Part shown: piece by piece, positions 15,066 through 22,758 of the stretch
Layout of the letters: every line of letters starts with the position of its first letter
Numbering within the stretch: position 1 is the stretch's first letter
DNA from: Roseibaca sp. Y0-43
Lineage (GTDB): Bacteria; Pseudomonadota; Alphaproteobacteria; Rhodobacterales; Rhodobacteraceae
Length of the DNA: 64,000 bases
Direction: 5' to 3'
Assembly: GCF_020667835.1 (NCBI RefSeq)
Contig: NZ_JAFMPR010000005.1
Location: forward strand, 124,001 to 188,000
Notes under the pieces: generated by a model
What the model saw: only the letters and a program-made list of their open reading frames with translations
Told to the model about the DNA's origin: nothing
Database searches by the model: none
Made by a program: the position numbers and the translations under genes

Positions 15066-15750
15066 TCTGACGATTTACGACAAGGTCGCCGCCAACTGGT
15101 GGTCCGACGACATCCGCTGGGTGCGCACCTTGAAAAACCTTGTCCCCGGCCGGCTGAAATGGATGGACCGCCAAATCGAATGGGCAGGCAAGGATGTGCT
15201 GGATCTGGGCTGCGCCGGGGGATTCATGGCCGAAGCGCTTGATGATCGCGGCGCGCGCGTGACGGGCATTGACCCCGCAGCAGAGGCCATTGCCGCCGCC
15301 CGTGCCCATGCCGAGCAGACGGGTCGCAAGATCAGCTACGATGTCGGCGTAGGCGAAGCGCTGCCCTACACTGACGCCAGCTTCGACGTCGTGGTCTGCG
15401 TCGATGTGCTGGAACATGTGCAGGATTTGGGCCAGGTGCTGGGAGAAGTCGCCGGCGTGCTGCGCCCCGGCGGGCTGTTCCTGTTCGACACGATCAACCG
15501 CAACCCGCTGGCGCGGCTGGCCACCATCACCGTGGCCGAGGATATCCTGCGCCTGCTGCCGCGCGGCACGCATGACCCCGACATGTTCATCAAACCCGCA
15601 GAGCTGCGCGCGGCGATGCAATCGGCGGGTCTGGAACCGGGGCGCTTTACCGGGCTTGGCCCGCGCGGGATCAATCCGCGGCTGGACCTGACCTTCGGCC
15701 CGCTTCCACTGACCGCGATCCTTTACATGGGATCGGCCCGCAAGCCCTAA
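15055..15750 (+). CDS. UbiG-like class I methyltransferase
   Basis: 231 residues. The N-terminus YDKVAANWWSDDIRWVRTLKNL recalls the UbiG signature. Motif I is VLDLGCAGGFMAEALDDRGARVTGID, the post-I acidic residue is in GIDPAAEAI, and motif II VVCVDVLEHVQDL is followed by LRPGGLFLFDTINRNPLARL, a UbiG-like stretch. UbiG performs both O-methylations of ubiquinone biosynthesis. The protein is somewhat short, and the neighbours are not ubi genes, so a related O-methyltransferase is possible. The ATG at 15055 lies inside the end of the preceding gene. Confidence 0.75.
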   Translation: MRNDLTIYDKVAANWWSDDIRWVRTLKNLVPGRLKWMDRQIEWAGKDVLDLGCAGGFMAEALDDRGARVTGIDPAAEAIAAARAHAEQTGRKISYDVGVGEALPYTDASFDVVVCVDVLEHVQDLGQVLGEVAGVLRPGGLFLFDTINRNPLARLATITVAEDILRLLPRGTHDPDMFIKPAELRAAMQSAGLEPGRFTGLGPRGINPRLDLTFGPLPLTAILYMGSARKP

Positions 15751-15791
15751 CGTCACAGCGCCGGGACAGGGGACACTCATGTCGTGAAAAA

Positions 15792-15868
15792 TGGTCGGAG
15801 TGAGAGGATTCGAACCTCCGGCCCCTGCCTCCCGAAGACAGTGCTCTACCAGGCTGAGCTACACTCCG
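15792..15868 (-). tRNA. tRNA-Pro (anticodon CGG)
   Basis: The minus strand gives a complete 77-nt cloverleaf. The acceptor arms CGGAGTG/CACTCCG pair perfectly, the D-loop has AGCCTGGTAG, the anticodon loop TTCGGGA shows CGG at positions 34-36, the T-arm is GGTTCGAATCC, and the CCA end is encoded. It decodes CCG, a frequent proline codon in this GC-rich genome. It stands alone between ubiG-like and rnd. No integrase or attachment repeat is beside it. Confidence 0.96.
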
Positions 15869-15968
15869 ACCGTGTCGCGGCGTATACGACCGCGCGCGGG
15901 GCTTGGCAAGGGGGCTTTGCCCAAGAAACGCTTTCCAAGCCCATGGAATTTGCCTATGGCTCTGCCTC

Positions 15969-17153
15969 ATGAGCAAAGACAGTTCCATCCCGCTGATCAC
16001 CACGACAGACGCGCTTGCGGCCTTTTGCGCGCAGGCGGCTGCCAGCCCCTATGTCACCATCGACACCGAATTTCTGCGCGAGCGGACCTATTACGCGAAG
16101 CTTTGCCTGTTGCAGATGGCGCTACCGGGCGCGGATGGGCCGACAAGCGGGCCCGCGGTGCTGGTGGACCCGCTGGCAGAGGGTTTGGACCTTGCGCCCT
16201 TCTACGCGCTGATGCGCGACGAGCGCGTGGTCAAGGTGCTGCACGCGGCCCGGCAGGATCTGGAGATCTTCTGCATCGAAGGCGGCACCCTGCCCCGCCC
16301 CCTGTTTGACACGCAGGTCGCGGCCATGGTTTGCGGCTTTGGCGATCAGGTGGGCTATGAAACGCTTGCGCGCAAGCTGGCAAAGGCGAATATCGACAAA
16401 TCCTCGCGCTTCACCGATTGGTCGCGCCGCCCGCTGTCGGACGCGCAGGCGAAATACGCGCTGGCGGATGTGACGCATCTGCGCGTGATCTATGAAAAGC
16501 TGAAGGCGACGCTGGACAAATCCGGCCGCGCGCCGTGGCTGGACGAGGAACTGGCGATCCTGCTGGACCCGGAAACCTATATCATCCGCCCCGAAGATGC
16601 GTGGAAACGCGTCAAGACGCGCAACGATTCCGGCAAATTCCTGGCCGTGCTGCGCGAATTGGCCAGCTTCCGCGAGGCCTATGCGCAAGAGCGCAACATC
16701 CCGCGCGGACGCGTCTTCAAGGATGACGCCTTGCTAGAGCTATGCGCGGCCAAACCGCGTAGCTTGGACGATCTGGGCCGCACCCGCCTGCTGTTGCGAG
16801 AGGCACGGCGCGGCGAGATTGCCGAGGGGATTCTGGCCGCCGTGGCGCGCGGGCTGGACTGCCCGGCAGACCAGCAGCCCCGCCAAAGCGCCGGGCGCGA
16901 TAACCTTCAGGTCAACCCGGCGCTGGCCGATCTGCTGCGCGTTCTGCTGAAAGCGAAATCCGACAACGAAGGCGTGGCCGCGAAGCTCATCGCGTCGAGC
17001 GCCGATCTGGACGGGTTGGCGGCGGGCCTGCGAGAGGCACCCGCGCTGAAAGGCTGGCGCGCAGAGGTCTTTGGCCGCGACGCGCTGCGCCTGTGCAACG
17101 GCGAACTGGCGCTTGCCGTCAAGGGCGAACGGGTCGAGGTGATCGCGCTTTAG
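15969..17153 (+). CDS. rnd: Ribonuclease D
   Basis: 394 residues. The DEDD exonuclease domain starts with VTIDTEFLRERTYY (Asp32, Glu34). VLHAARQDLEIF and FDTQVAAMVCGFGDQVGYETLA follow, then the third acidic motif in YALADVTHLRVIYEKL. The C-terminal half holds an HRDC-like helical domain (PEDAWKRVKTR, FREAYAQERNIPRGRVFKDDALLEL). It trims tRNA 3' ends in the cytoplasm. The start at 15969 gives the normal N-terminus; the frame runs upstream into the tRNA region. Its TAG stop overlaps the stop of the convergent lipoprotein gene by 4 bp. Confidence 0.95.
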   Translation: MSKDSSIPLITTTDALAAFCAQAAASPYVTIDTEFLRERTYYAKLCLLQMALPGADGPTSGPAVLVDPLAEGLDLAPFYALMRDERVVKVLHAARQDLEIFCIEGGTLPRPLFDTQVAAMVCGFGDQVGYETLARKLAKANIDKSSRFTDWSRRPLSDAQAKYALADVTHLRVIYEKLKATLDKSGRAPWLDEELAILLDPETYIIRPEDAWKRVKTRNDSGKFLAVLRELASFREAYAQERNIPRGRVFKDDALLELCAAKPRSLDDLGRTRLLLREARRGEIAEGILAAVARGLDCPADQQPRQSAGRDNLQVNPALADLLRVLLKAKSDNEGVAAKLIASSADLDGLAAGLREAPALKGWRAEVFGRDALRLCNGELALAVKGERVEVIAL

Positions 17154-17617
17154 CGGCGCACGCTCTGGGCGTTCTGCGCACCGCGCACCACGATGCGGCG
17201 CACACCGGCAAGATCGTAATTCGTCAGCTTCACCGCGGCCGAGACCGTGCGCGACTGTTCCGTCCCGGTTCCGGTTGCGCCGCGCGGGGCGGCCAGCACG
17301 AATTCGTAGATCAGCGCGCCATCGACCGGGTCGCCGTCATTGATCGGGCGCAGTTCGACATCCCACCAGCCTTGGGTCGCGGTCACGCCGGTCGCGCGCA
17401 GGATCGCGCCCTCGGGCACGCGCAGCACTTCCATGTCCCGCACCACCGGCACCAGCGCGCGGCGGTCGATGCTGGTGTCCCAGCCATTGGCCGGGGCCAA
17501 GGTTTCGACCGTGTCGTTGCTGAACCAGTTCATCGGGTTCAGCCGGGACCATCCGCTTCCACCACAGGCACCAAGGACAAGCACCATCGCAAGGGCGGCA
17601 AGGGCAGGCTTTTGCAT
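17150..17617 (-). CDS. Uncharacterised lipoprotein
   Basis: 155 residues with a lipoprotein signal peptide MQKPALAALAMVLVLGACGG; the lipobox LGAC puts the acylated Cys at residue 18. The mature part has SRLNPMNWFS and a compact C-terminal domain (WWDVELRPINDGDPVDGALI, RTVSAAVKLTNYDLAGVRRI). No named family recognised. No strong retention signal follows the Cys, so outer-membrane sorting is likely. It overlaps the rnd stop by 4 bp (TTAG), tail to tail. Confidence 0.72.
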   Translation of the reverse strand: MQKPALAALAMVLVLGACGGSGWSRLNPMNWFSNDTVETLAPANGWDTSIDRRALVPVVRDMEVLRVPEGAILRATGVTATQGWWDVELRPINDGDPVDGALIYEFVLAAPRGATGTGTEQSRTVSAAVKLTNYDLAGVRRIVVRGAQNAQSVRR

Positions 17618-17750
17618 GGGATCGGTCCTTATCTGTCGCAGCTGGGTTTCGGGTTAGCGCAAATATGCCGCGTTGAAAAGTGCTCTCACGGGCTGGACCT
17701 TGCACAAGGGGCGCTTTACCTCTGTGCGCGAAACCAGATGGGGGACGACC

Positions 17751-18176
17751 ATGGCCAGCCCGGCATTCGAAGACATCGTCGAAACATTCGAGTTTCTAGA
17801 CGCATGGGAAGACCGCTACCGCCATGTGATCGAAATGGGGCGCGCCCTGCCCGCCATGGATGACGCGCTAAAAACCCCCGCCACCAAGGTCGAGGGTTGC
17901 GCCAGCCAGGTCTGGATCCAACCCATGATCGACGGCAGCGGGCCATCGGCGAAGTTCGATTTCGTGGGCGCAAGCGATGCGATGATCGTGCAAGGGCTGA
18001 TCGCGGTGCTGCACGCGCTTTATGCAGGCCAAAGCGTGGCCGAGGTGGGCCGCATCGACGCGCCTGCCGAATTGGCGCGCCTCGGGCTGGATCAACATCT
18101 GTCGTCGCAGCGTTCGAACGGGTTGCGCGCCATGGTCACACGCATCCGCGCCACCGCCGCAGAGGCCGCCGCGTGA
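17751..18176 (+). CDS. sufE: Cysteine desulfuration protein SufE
   Basis: 141 residues. The active-site region is TKVEGCASQVWIQPMIDG with Cys50, which accepts sulfur from the SufS cysteine desulfurase during Fe-S cluster assembly. FEFLDAWEDRYRHVIEMGRALP at the N-terminus and the SSQRSNGLRAMVTRIR tail are typical of SufE. The start at 17751 follows GGGGGACGACC. It is coupled to the downstream TSUP permease through a GTGA overlap. The other suf genes are not in this window. Confidence 0.93.
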   Translation: MASPAFEDIVETFEFLDAWEDRYRHVIEMGRALPAMDDALKTPATKVEGCASQVWIQPMIDGSGPSAKFDFVGASDAMIVQGLIAVLHALYAGQSVAEVGRIDAPAELARLGLDQHLSSQRSNGLRAMVTRIRATAAEAAA

Positions 18177-18994
18177 GCACCGACCCCGTGCTCTTGGCCG
18201 AGATGGCCGGGCTGCTCCTGGTCATCGGCGCCTTTGCGGGGCTGGTGGCCGGGCTGTTGGGTGTGGGCGGCGGGATCGTGCTGGTGCCCGCGTTCTTCTA
18301 CGCCTTCACCGCGCTCGGATATGGCAGCGAGCAGTTGATGCAGGTCTGCCTTGCCACGTCGCTGGCCACGATCATCACCACCTCGATCCGGTCAATGCAA
18401 AGCCACCACGCCAAGGGCGCGGTCGATTGGTCCATCCTGCGCGGCTGGGCGCTGTTCATCGGTGGCGGCGCGGTGCTGGGCGTTCTGGTGGCCGCATCCC
18501 TGCGCTCTGTGGTGTTGCAGGGCATCTTCGGTGTGGTGGGGGTGTTCATCGGCCTCTATTTCGGCTTTGGCCGCAAAGACTGGCAGTTGGGCAGCGCCAT
18601 GCCCAAGGGCATCAAGAAACTTGTCATCGGTCCCATGATCGGGCTTTTGTCGGTGCTGATGGGCATTGGCGGCGGGTCATTCGGCGTGCCGCTGATGACA
18701 TTGCACGGCGTGGCCATTCACCGCGCGGTGGGCACGGCCTCGGGCTTTGGGCTGATTATCGCGCTGCCGTCGGTGCTGGCTTTCATGCTGGTCCCGGTCG
18801 AGAGCGCGCCGCCCTACAGCATTGGCGCGGTCAACCTGCCCGCCTTTGCGCTTGCGGTCGCCATGCCGTTTCTGACAGCCCCGCTGGGCGCACGCATGGC
18901 CCATGCAATGGACCCCAAACTGCTGCGCCGTATTTTCGCGGTGTTCATCATGGTCATGGCGCTGAACATGCTGCGCAAGGCGTTGGGGTTCTAG
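18173..18994 (+). CDS. TSUP/TauE-SafE family permease
   Basis: 273 residues with about eight membrane segments. The repeated family signatures GLVAGLLGVGGGIVLVPAFF (residues 20-40) and IGLLSVLMGIGGGSFGVPLM (about 160-180) mark the two half-repeats. The group exports or imports sulfite, sulfoacetate and related anions; the substrate here is not determinable. I choose the GTG at 18173 because it overlaps the sufE stop as GTGA and gives a complete N-terminus. Coupling to sufE suggests, weakly, a sulfur link. Confidence 0.86.
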   Translation: MSTDPVLLAEMAGLLLVIGAFAGLVAGLLGVGGGIVLVPAFFYAFTALGYGSEQLMQVCLATSLATIITTSIRSMQSHHAKGAVDWSILRGWALFIGGGAVLGVLVAASLRSVVLQGIFGVVGVFIGLYFGFGRKDWQLGSAMPKGIKKLVIGPMIGLLSVLMGIGGGSFGVPLMTLHGVAIHRAVGTASGFGLIIALPSVLAFMLVPVESAPPYSIGAVNLPAFALAVAMPFLTAPLGARMAHAMDPKLLRRIFAVFIMVMALNMLRKALGF

Positions 18995-19174
18995 GAACCT
19001 CTGGTGCGGAACAAGGGCGAAGCCCGCCGCGCCATCGGCGGGCCGTCCCGCGGCCTGCCGATTGGCTTAGGCGAGCGCGTCGATCTGATGTCTTTCGGAT
19101 TTGGCTGCTATAAAGCGCCGTAGATCATACGTTGGTTCGGCAGTCCCCGGCCCGCCGATGGCGCTGTGCCAGCC
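18995..19174. repeat. Convergent intergenic region with a 17-bp perfect inverted repeat
   Basis: GCGCCATCGGCGGGCCG at 19029-19045 and its exact reverse complement at 19148-19164 bound a 136-bp segment between the convergent TSUP and PIN-domain genes. Similarity continues imperfectly inwards (CTGCCGATTGG against a complement of GGTTCGGCAG). No target-site duplication or ORF is evident. Confidence 0.7.
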
Positions 19175-19711
19175 TTACCCGTCCAGCGCCTTGCCCAGGC
19201 GCGGCAGTTTCGCCCGTTTCAACAGCGGGCGCAGCGGTTGGTCACGGCCCGAAATGCGCTCGGTGCGGGCCTGCACTTTTGCGACCACGGCTTCGACCCG
19301 CGCGCCGTCCGCCAGCCACAGATCCATCAGCAGATCGTCGGGCGACAGCGCGCGCAACCCTTCCAGACGATTGCGGGGAAAATCGCGCAGGTTGAGCGTG
19401 ACGACCCCATCCGCCCCGCCGGTGATCGCGGCGGCCAGGACATGCGCATCCGCCGGGTCCGGCAGCGACAGGCGCGCCTCAAGGTCCGGGTCGGCGGGCA
19501 CCTCGGCCTCGGGCCAATCCGCGCGCAAGCCCGCGATCTCGCCCGAGGCGATGGCCGCCCCTTCCGCCCCCAGCCGCGTGGCCGCGATCTGCCATTCCGC
19601 CAGAATGCGCGCCGACCACAGGGGCACATAGCCCCCCGCCTGCGCCACCCCGATCAGGATTTCACGCAAGACGGTGGGGTAAAGCACGCAGGCATCCAGA
19701 ACCAGCCGCAT
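19175..19711 (-). CDS. PIN-domain protein (RSP_2648-like)
   Basis: 178 residues. The N-terminus MRLVLDACVLYPTVLREIL has the first PIN aspartate (Asp6). The later acidic positions fall in DPADAHVLAAAITGGADGVVTLNLRDF, giving the metal-binding set expected of a PIN-type ribonuclease. No antitoxin-like small gene sits beside it. Instead it starts on the last base of the preceding RlmI-like methyltransferase stop (TGATG), so the two are co-translated. The family name is from memory; RNA target unknown. Confidence 0.78.
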   Translation of the reverse strand: MRLVLDACVLYPTVLREILIGVAQAGGYVPLWSARILAEWQIAATRLGAEGAAIASGEIAGLRADWPEAEVPADPDLEARLSLPDPADAHVLAAAITGGADGVVTLNLRDFPRNRLEGLRALSPDDLLMDLWLADGARVEAVVAKVQARTERISGRDQPLRPLLKRAKLPRLGKALDG

Positions 19712-20892
19712 CAATCCAGCCGGAAGAAGACGGCTTTCAGATAGCCCGATTCGGCCAGTTGCGGCAGTTGCGGATGGTCCGGCCCCGCATAGCCCGTGTG
19801 CAAGATCGCCCCGCGCCGCCCTGCACGGCCAATGCCGCGCGCACTGGCGTTGCGAAAGCTGGTCAGGTCTGCCGCGTGTGAACAGGAACACAGGCCCAGA
19901 TAGCCGCCCGGTGCCACCAAGGGCGCAGCGGCCCGCGCGAGTTTTTCATAGGCGCGCAGCCCCGCTTCCAGCGCGGGCTTGTTCGGCGCGAAGGCGGGCG
20001 GGTCACAGATGACCGTGTCAAAGCGGCGTCCCTCATCGGCCAGCTTTTGCAGCATGTCGAAGGCATCGCCCTGCAACGTCTCGAACCGCTCCGCCACGCC
20101 GCTGGCCTTGGCCCCGGCCTGCGCCAATTCCAGCGCGGGGGCGGAACTGTCCACCGCCAGCGCTTGCGTGGCCCCGCCCGCCAGCGCGGCCAAGGCGAAC
20201 CCGCCGACATGGGTGAACACGTCCAGCACCGTTCCGCCCTTGGCAAGCTTTGCCGCGAACGCATGGTTCGGGCGCTGGTCAAAGAACAGCCCGGTCTTTT
20301 GCCCGCCCAACACATCGGCCATGTAGGTCGCGCCATTCATCGGCACGGGCACCGGGCCATCCACCACGCCGCGTGCCAGTTCCGTCACCTCTGGCAGCCC
20401 TTCCAGACTGCGCGCGCGCCCCGATCCGTTACGGATGATGGTGGCCACCCCCGTCACCTCTGCCAGCGCATCGGCGAGCAGGTCGAAATTCCCCTCTGCC
20501 CATGCGGCATTAGGCTGGATCACGGCCACATCGCCAAAACGGTCGATGACGACACCGGGAAGGCCGTCGGCCTCGGCATGGATCAGGCGGTAATAGGGGG
20601 CGTCGTAAAGCTGCGCGCGCAGCGCCAGGGCATGAGCGATCTTCGCGGCGATCCAAGACTGGTCGATCTGCGCATCCGGATTGCGGTCCATCATCCGCCC
20701 GATGATCTTGGACGCGGGGTTGACCGTGACCAGCCCCAGCGCGCGGCCCGCGTTGTCCTCCAGCCGGGCGAAAGTTCCCGGCGCAATCGCGCGGGTGCGG
20801 CGGTCCAGAACCACCTCATTAGCGAAAACCCAAGGGAACCCATGACGAATGGCGCGGGCTTCGGCCTTGGGCAACAGGCGGATGGTGGGCAT
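19711..20892 (-). CDS. Class I SAM-dependent rRNA methyltransferase, RlmI-like
   Basis: 393 residues. An N-terminal PUA-type RNA-binding domain (RLLPKAEARAIRHGFPWVFA) is followed by a central LIHAEADGLPGVVIDRFGDV block. The C-terminal methyltransferase has VLDVFTHVGGFALAALAGGA as SAM-binding motif I, and CDPPAFAPNKP as motif IV. PUA plus this Rossmann fold is the RlmI/RlmK-L C5-cytosine methyltransferase group acting on 23S rRNA. LCSCSH carries the conserved catalytic Cys region. The start at 20892 is preferred over 20946 because the PUA domain begins there. Coupled to the PIN gene. Confidence 0.88.
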   Translation of the reverse strand: MPTIRLLPKAEARAIRHGFPWVFANEVVLDRRTRAIAPGTFARLEDNAGRALGLVTVNPASKIIGRMMDRNPDAQIDQSWIAAKIAHALALRAQLYDAPYYRLIHAEADGLPGVVIDRFGDVAVIQPNAAWAEGNFDLLADALAEVTGVATIIRNGSGRARSLEGLPEVTELARGVVDGPVPVPMNGATYMADVLGGQKTGLFFDQRPNHAFAAKLAKGGTVLDVFTHVGGFALAALAGGATQALAVDSSAPALELAQAGAKASGVAERFETLQGDAFDMLQKLADEGRRFDTVICDPPAFAPNKPALEAGLRAYEKLARAAAPLVAPGGYLGLCSCSHAADLTSFRNASARGIGRAGRRGAILHTGYAGPDHPQLPQLAESGYLKAVFFRLD

Positions 20893-21019
20893 GGGATGGC
20901 CTTCTTTTTGGGCGGGGTCGGTGCACATGGCTCTGTCGCAGCCCATAGCGGCTTTATCGCTCCGGGGAAAGGGCCGCGCCCCCCTTTCAATACCGCCGGC
21001 ACTCGGCTACGCTTTGCCC

Positions 21020-21256
21020 ATGTTTACCATCGAGCATGATTTCGACGCAACCGTCATCACCCTTGTCGACGAGGGGAAGCCCGACCTGCGCGAGGATATC
21101 ATCATCCGCGCGACCGAGGACCGGGTGAGCGTTGTGCAATTCGACCCGCAGACAGAGACCGAACAGGTCGTCATGCTGTCGCTGTCGCAATTGCGCGATC
21201 TGGCCGCCGCTTTGAACCTGCCCGAAGGAAGCTACCGGCTGGCGCGCAAGGATTAA
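21020..21256 (+). CDS. Small uncharacterised protein
   Basis: 78 residues: MFTIEHDFDATVITLVDEGK, then DIIIRATEDRVSVVQFDPQTE and a leucine-rich C-terminal helix (LSLSQLRDLAAALNLPEGSY). It has no membrane segment and is acidic, with a beta-strand-rich predicted N-terminus. No family recognised. The start at 21020 is the first ATG that gives a compact domain; upstream sequence belongs to the intergenic space before the divergent RlmI-like gene. Codon use is like that of its neighbours, which supports a real gene. Confidence 0.62.
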   Translation: MFTIEHDFDATVITLVDEGKPDLREDIIIRATEDRVSVVQFDPQTETEQVVMLSLSQLRDLAAALNLPEGSYRLARKD

Positions 21257-21323
21257 GCCCTCTGCGCCATCGCCGCCTTTTCAGACCAGACCTGCCCGCA
21301 ACACGGGCAAGAAAGGAAAGCAG

Positions 21324-22700
21324 ATGCTGACCAATGACCAGCTTGACCAATGGGACCGCGCGCATTTCCTGCACGCCTCGACCCATTTCGCGCAGCACGC
21401 GCGCGGGGAAAGCCCCACCCGGATCGTGACGGGTGGCGAGGGCGTGCATATCACCGACCGTGACGGCAACCGGATGCTGGACGCCTTCGCGGGGCTGTAT
21501 TGCGTGAATGTGGGTTACGGCCGCACCGAGATCGCCGAAGCCATCGCGAAACAGGCGCATGAGCTGGCCTATTACCATTCCTATGTCGGGCATGGCACCG
21601 AAGCCTCGATCCGGCTCGCGCATATGGTGGCCGAACGCGCGCCTGCGCACATGAACCGCGTCTATTTCGGCCTGTCGGGGTCGGATGCGAATGAGACCAA
21701 CGTCAAACTGGTCTGGTATTACTGGAACGTCAAAGGCCGCCCGGAAAAGCGTAAGATCATCTCGCGCTGGCGCGGCTATCACGGGTCGGGGCTGATTACC
21801 GGCTCGCTGACAGGGCTGACGCCGTTTCATGCGAAATTCGGCCTGCCGATGGCCGAAGTTGTCCATACCGAAGCGCCCTATTACTTCCGCCGCCCGCGCC
21901 GCGACATGTCGGAAGCTGAATTTGTCGCCCATTGCGCGGCAGAGCTGGAAGCGCTGATCGACCGCGAAGGCGCGGACAGCATCGGTGCCTTTATCGGCGA
22001 GCCGATCCTCGGCACCGGCGGAATCGTCCCCCCGCCCGCCGGCTATTGGGAGGCGATCCAGCCGATCCTGAAAAAGCACGACATCCTGCTGATAACGGAT
22101 GAGGTCGTCACGGGCTTTGGCCGCTTGGGCACGATGATGGGGTCCACCCATTACGGGATCACGCCCGACATCATCACCATCGCCAAGGGTCTGACCTCTG
22201 CCTATGCGCCGCTCTCGGGCAGCATTGTCAGCGATGGCGTCTTTGCCGTGCTGGAGGAAGGCACCGACAAGTTCGGCCCCTTCGGCCATGGCTGGACCTA
22301 TTCGGCCCACCCCATTGGTGCCGCCGCCGGGGTCGCCAACCTGAAACTGGTGGACGAGCTGGGGCTGGTGCAAAACGCGCGCGAGACAGGGGCGTATTTC
22401 CAGAACGCGCTGCGTGAGCGCTTGGGCAGCCACCGTTTCGTGGGCGATGTGCGCGGCGAAGGTCTGATGGCGGCTGTTGAATTGCAGCGCGACCCGGATG
22501 CGGGCACCGATTTCGATGCTGCTGACAAGATCACGGCCCAGGTCGTTGGCGCGATGGCCAAGCGCGGTGTTATCGCCCGCGCCATGCCGCAGGGCGAGAT
22601 CATCGGCTTCGCGCCGCCCCTGTGCATCACCCCCGCCGAGGTGGACGTGATCGCCGATGCAACCGCGCAGGCGCTCGAAGACGTCACCGGCCAGCTTTGA
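21324..22700 (+). CDS. Class III PLP-dependent aminotransferase
   Basis: 458 residues of the omega-aminotransferase type. Blocks in order: GNRMLDAFAGLYCVNVGYGR, VYFGLSGSDANETNVKLVWYY, ISRWRGYHGSGLITGSLTG, ITDEVVTGFGRLG (PLP-stacking Asp), then TIAKGLTSAYAPLSG, whose Lys forms the Schiff base. It transfers an amino group from an omega-amino compound or diamine to pyruvate or 2-oxoglutarate. The following gene is ectoine-hydrolase-like; in ectoine users an aminotransferase (DoeD/Atf) acts on diaminobutyrate, so that substrate is plausible but inferred. GAAAGGAAAGCAG precedes the ATG. Confidence 0.87.
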   Translation: MLTNDQLDQWDRAHFLHASTHFAQHARGESPTRIVTGGEGVHITDRDGNRMLDAFAGLYCVNVGYGRTEIAEAIAKQAHELAYYHSYVGHGTEASIRLAHMVAERAPAHMNRVYFGLSGSDANETNVKLVWYYWNVKGRPEKRKIISRWRGYHGSGLITGSLTGLTPFHAKFGLPMAEVVHTEAPYYFRRPRRDMSEAEFVAHCAAELEALIDREGADSIGAFIGEPILGTGGIVPPPAGYWEAIQPILKKHDILLITDEVVTGFGRLGTMMGSTHYGITPDIITIAKGLTSAYAPLSGSIVSDGVFAVLEEGTDKFGPFGHGWTYSAHPIGAAAGVANLKLVDELGLVQNARETGAYFQNALRERLGSHRFVGDVRGEGLMAAVELQRDPDAGTDFDAADKITAQVVGAMAKRGVIARAMPQGEIIGFAPPLCITPAEVDVIADATAQALEDVTGQL

Positions 22701-22710
22701 CACCACCCTG

Positions 22711-22739
22711 CCCCGGCGCCCACCCGCGCCGGGGTTTTT
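22711..22739 (+). terminator. Rho-independent terminator after the aminotransferase
   Basis: CCCCGGCGC (22711-22719), a CCACCC loop and GCGCCGGGG (22726-22734) are followed by five T. It lies 10 bp past the stop and ends 19 bp before the start of the next gene, so most transcripts should stop between the two. Confidence 0.85.
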
Positions 22740-22758
22740 CTTGTCCCGGACAGGCAGC

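Noticed and set aside
15792-15868. Genomic island or prophage attachment at tRNA-Pro or tRNA-Thr
   Set aside because: No integrase, no direct repeat of the tRNA 3' end, and the flanking genes are core housekeeping genes.
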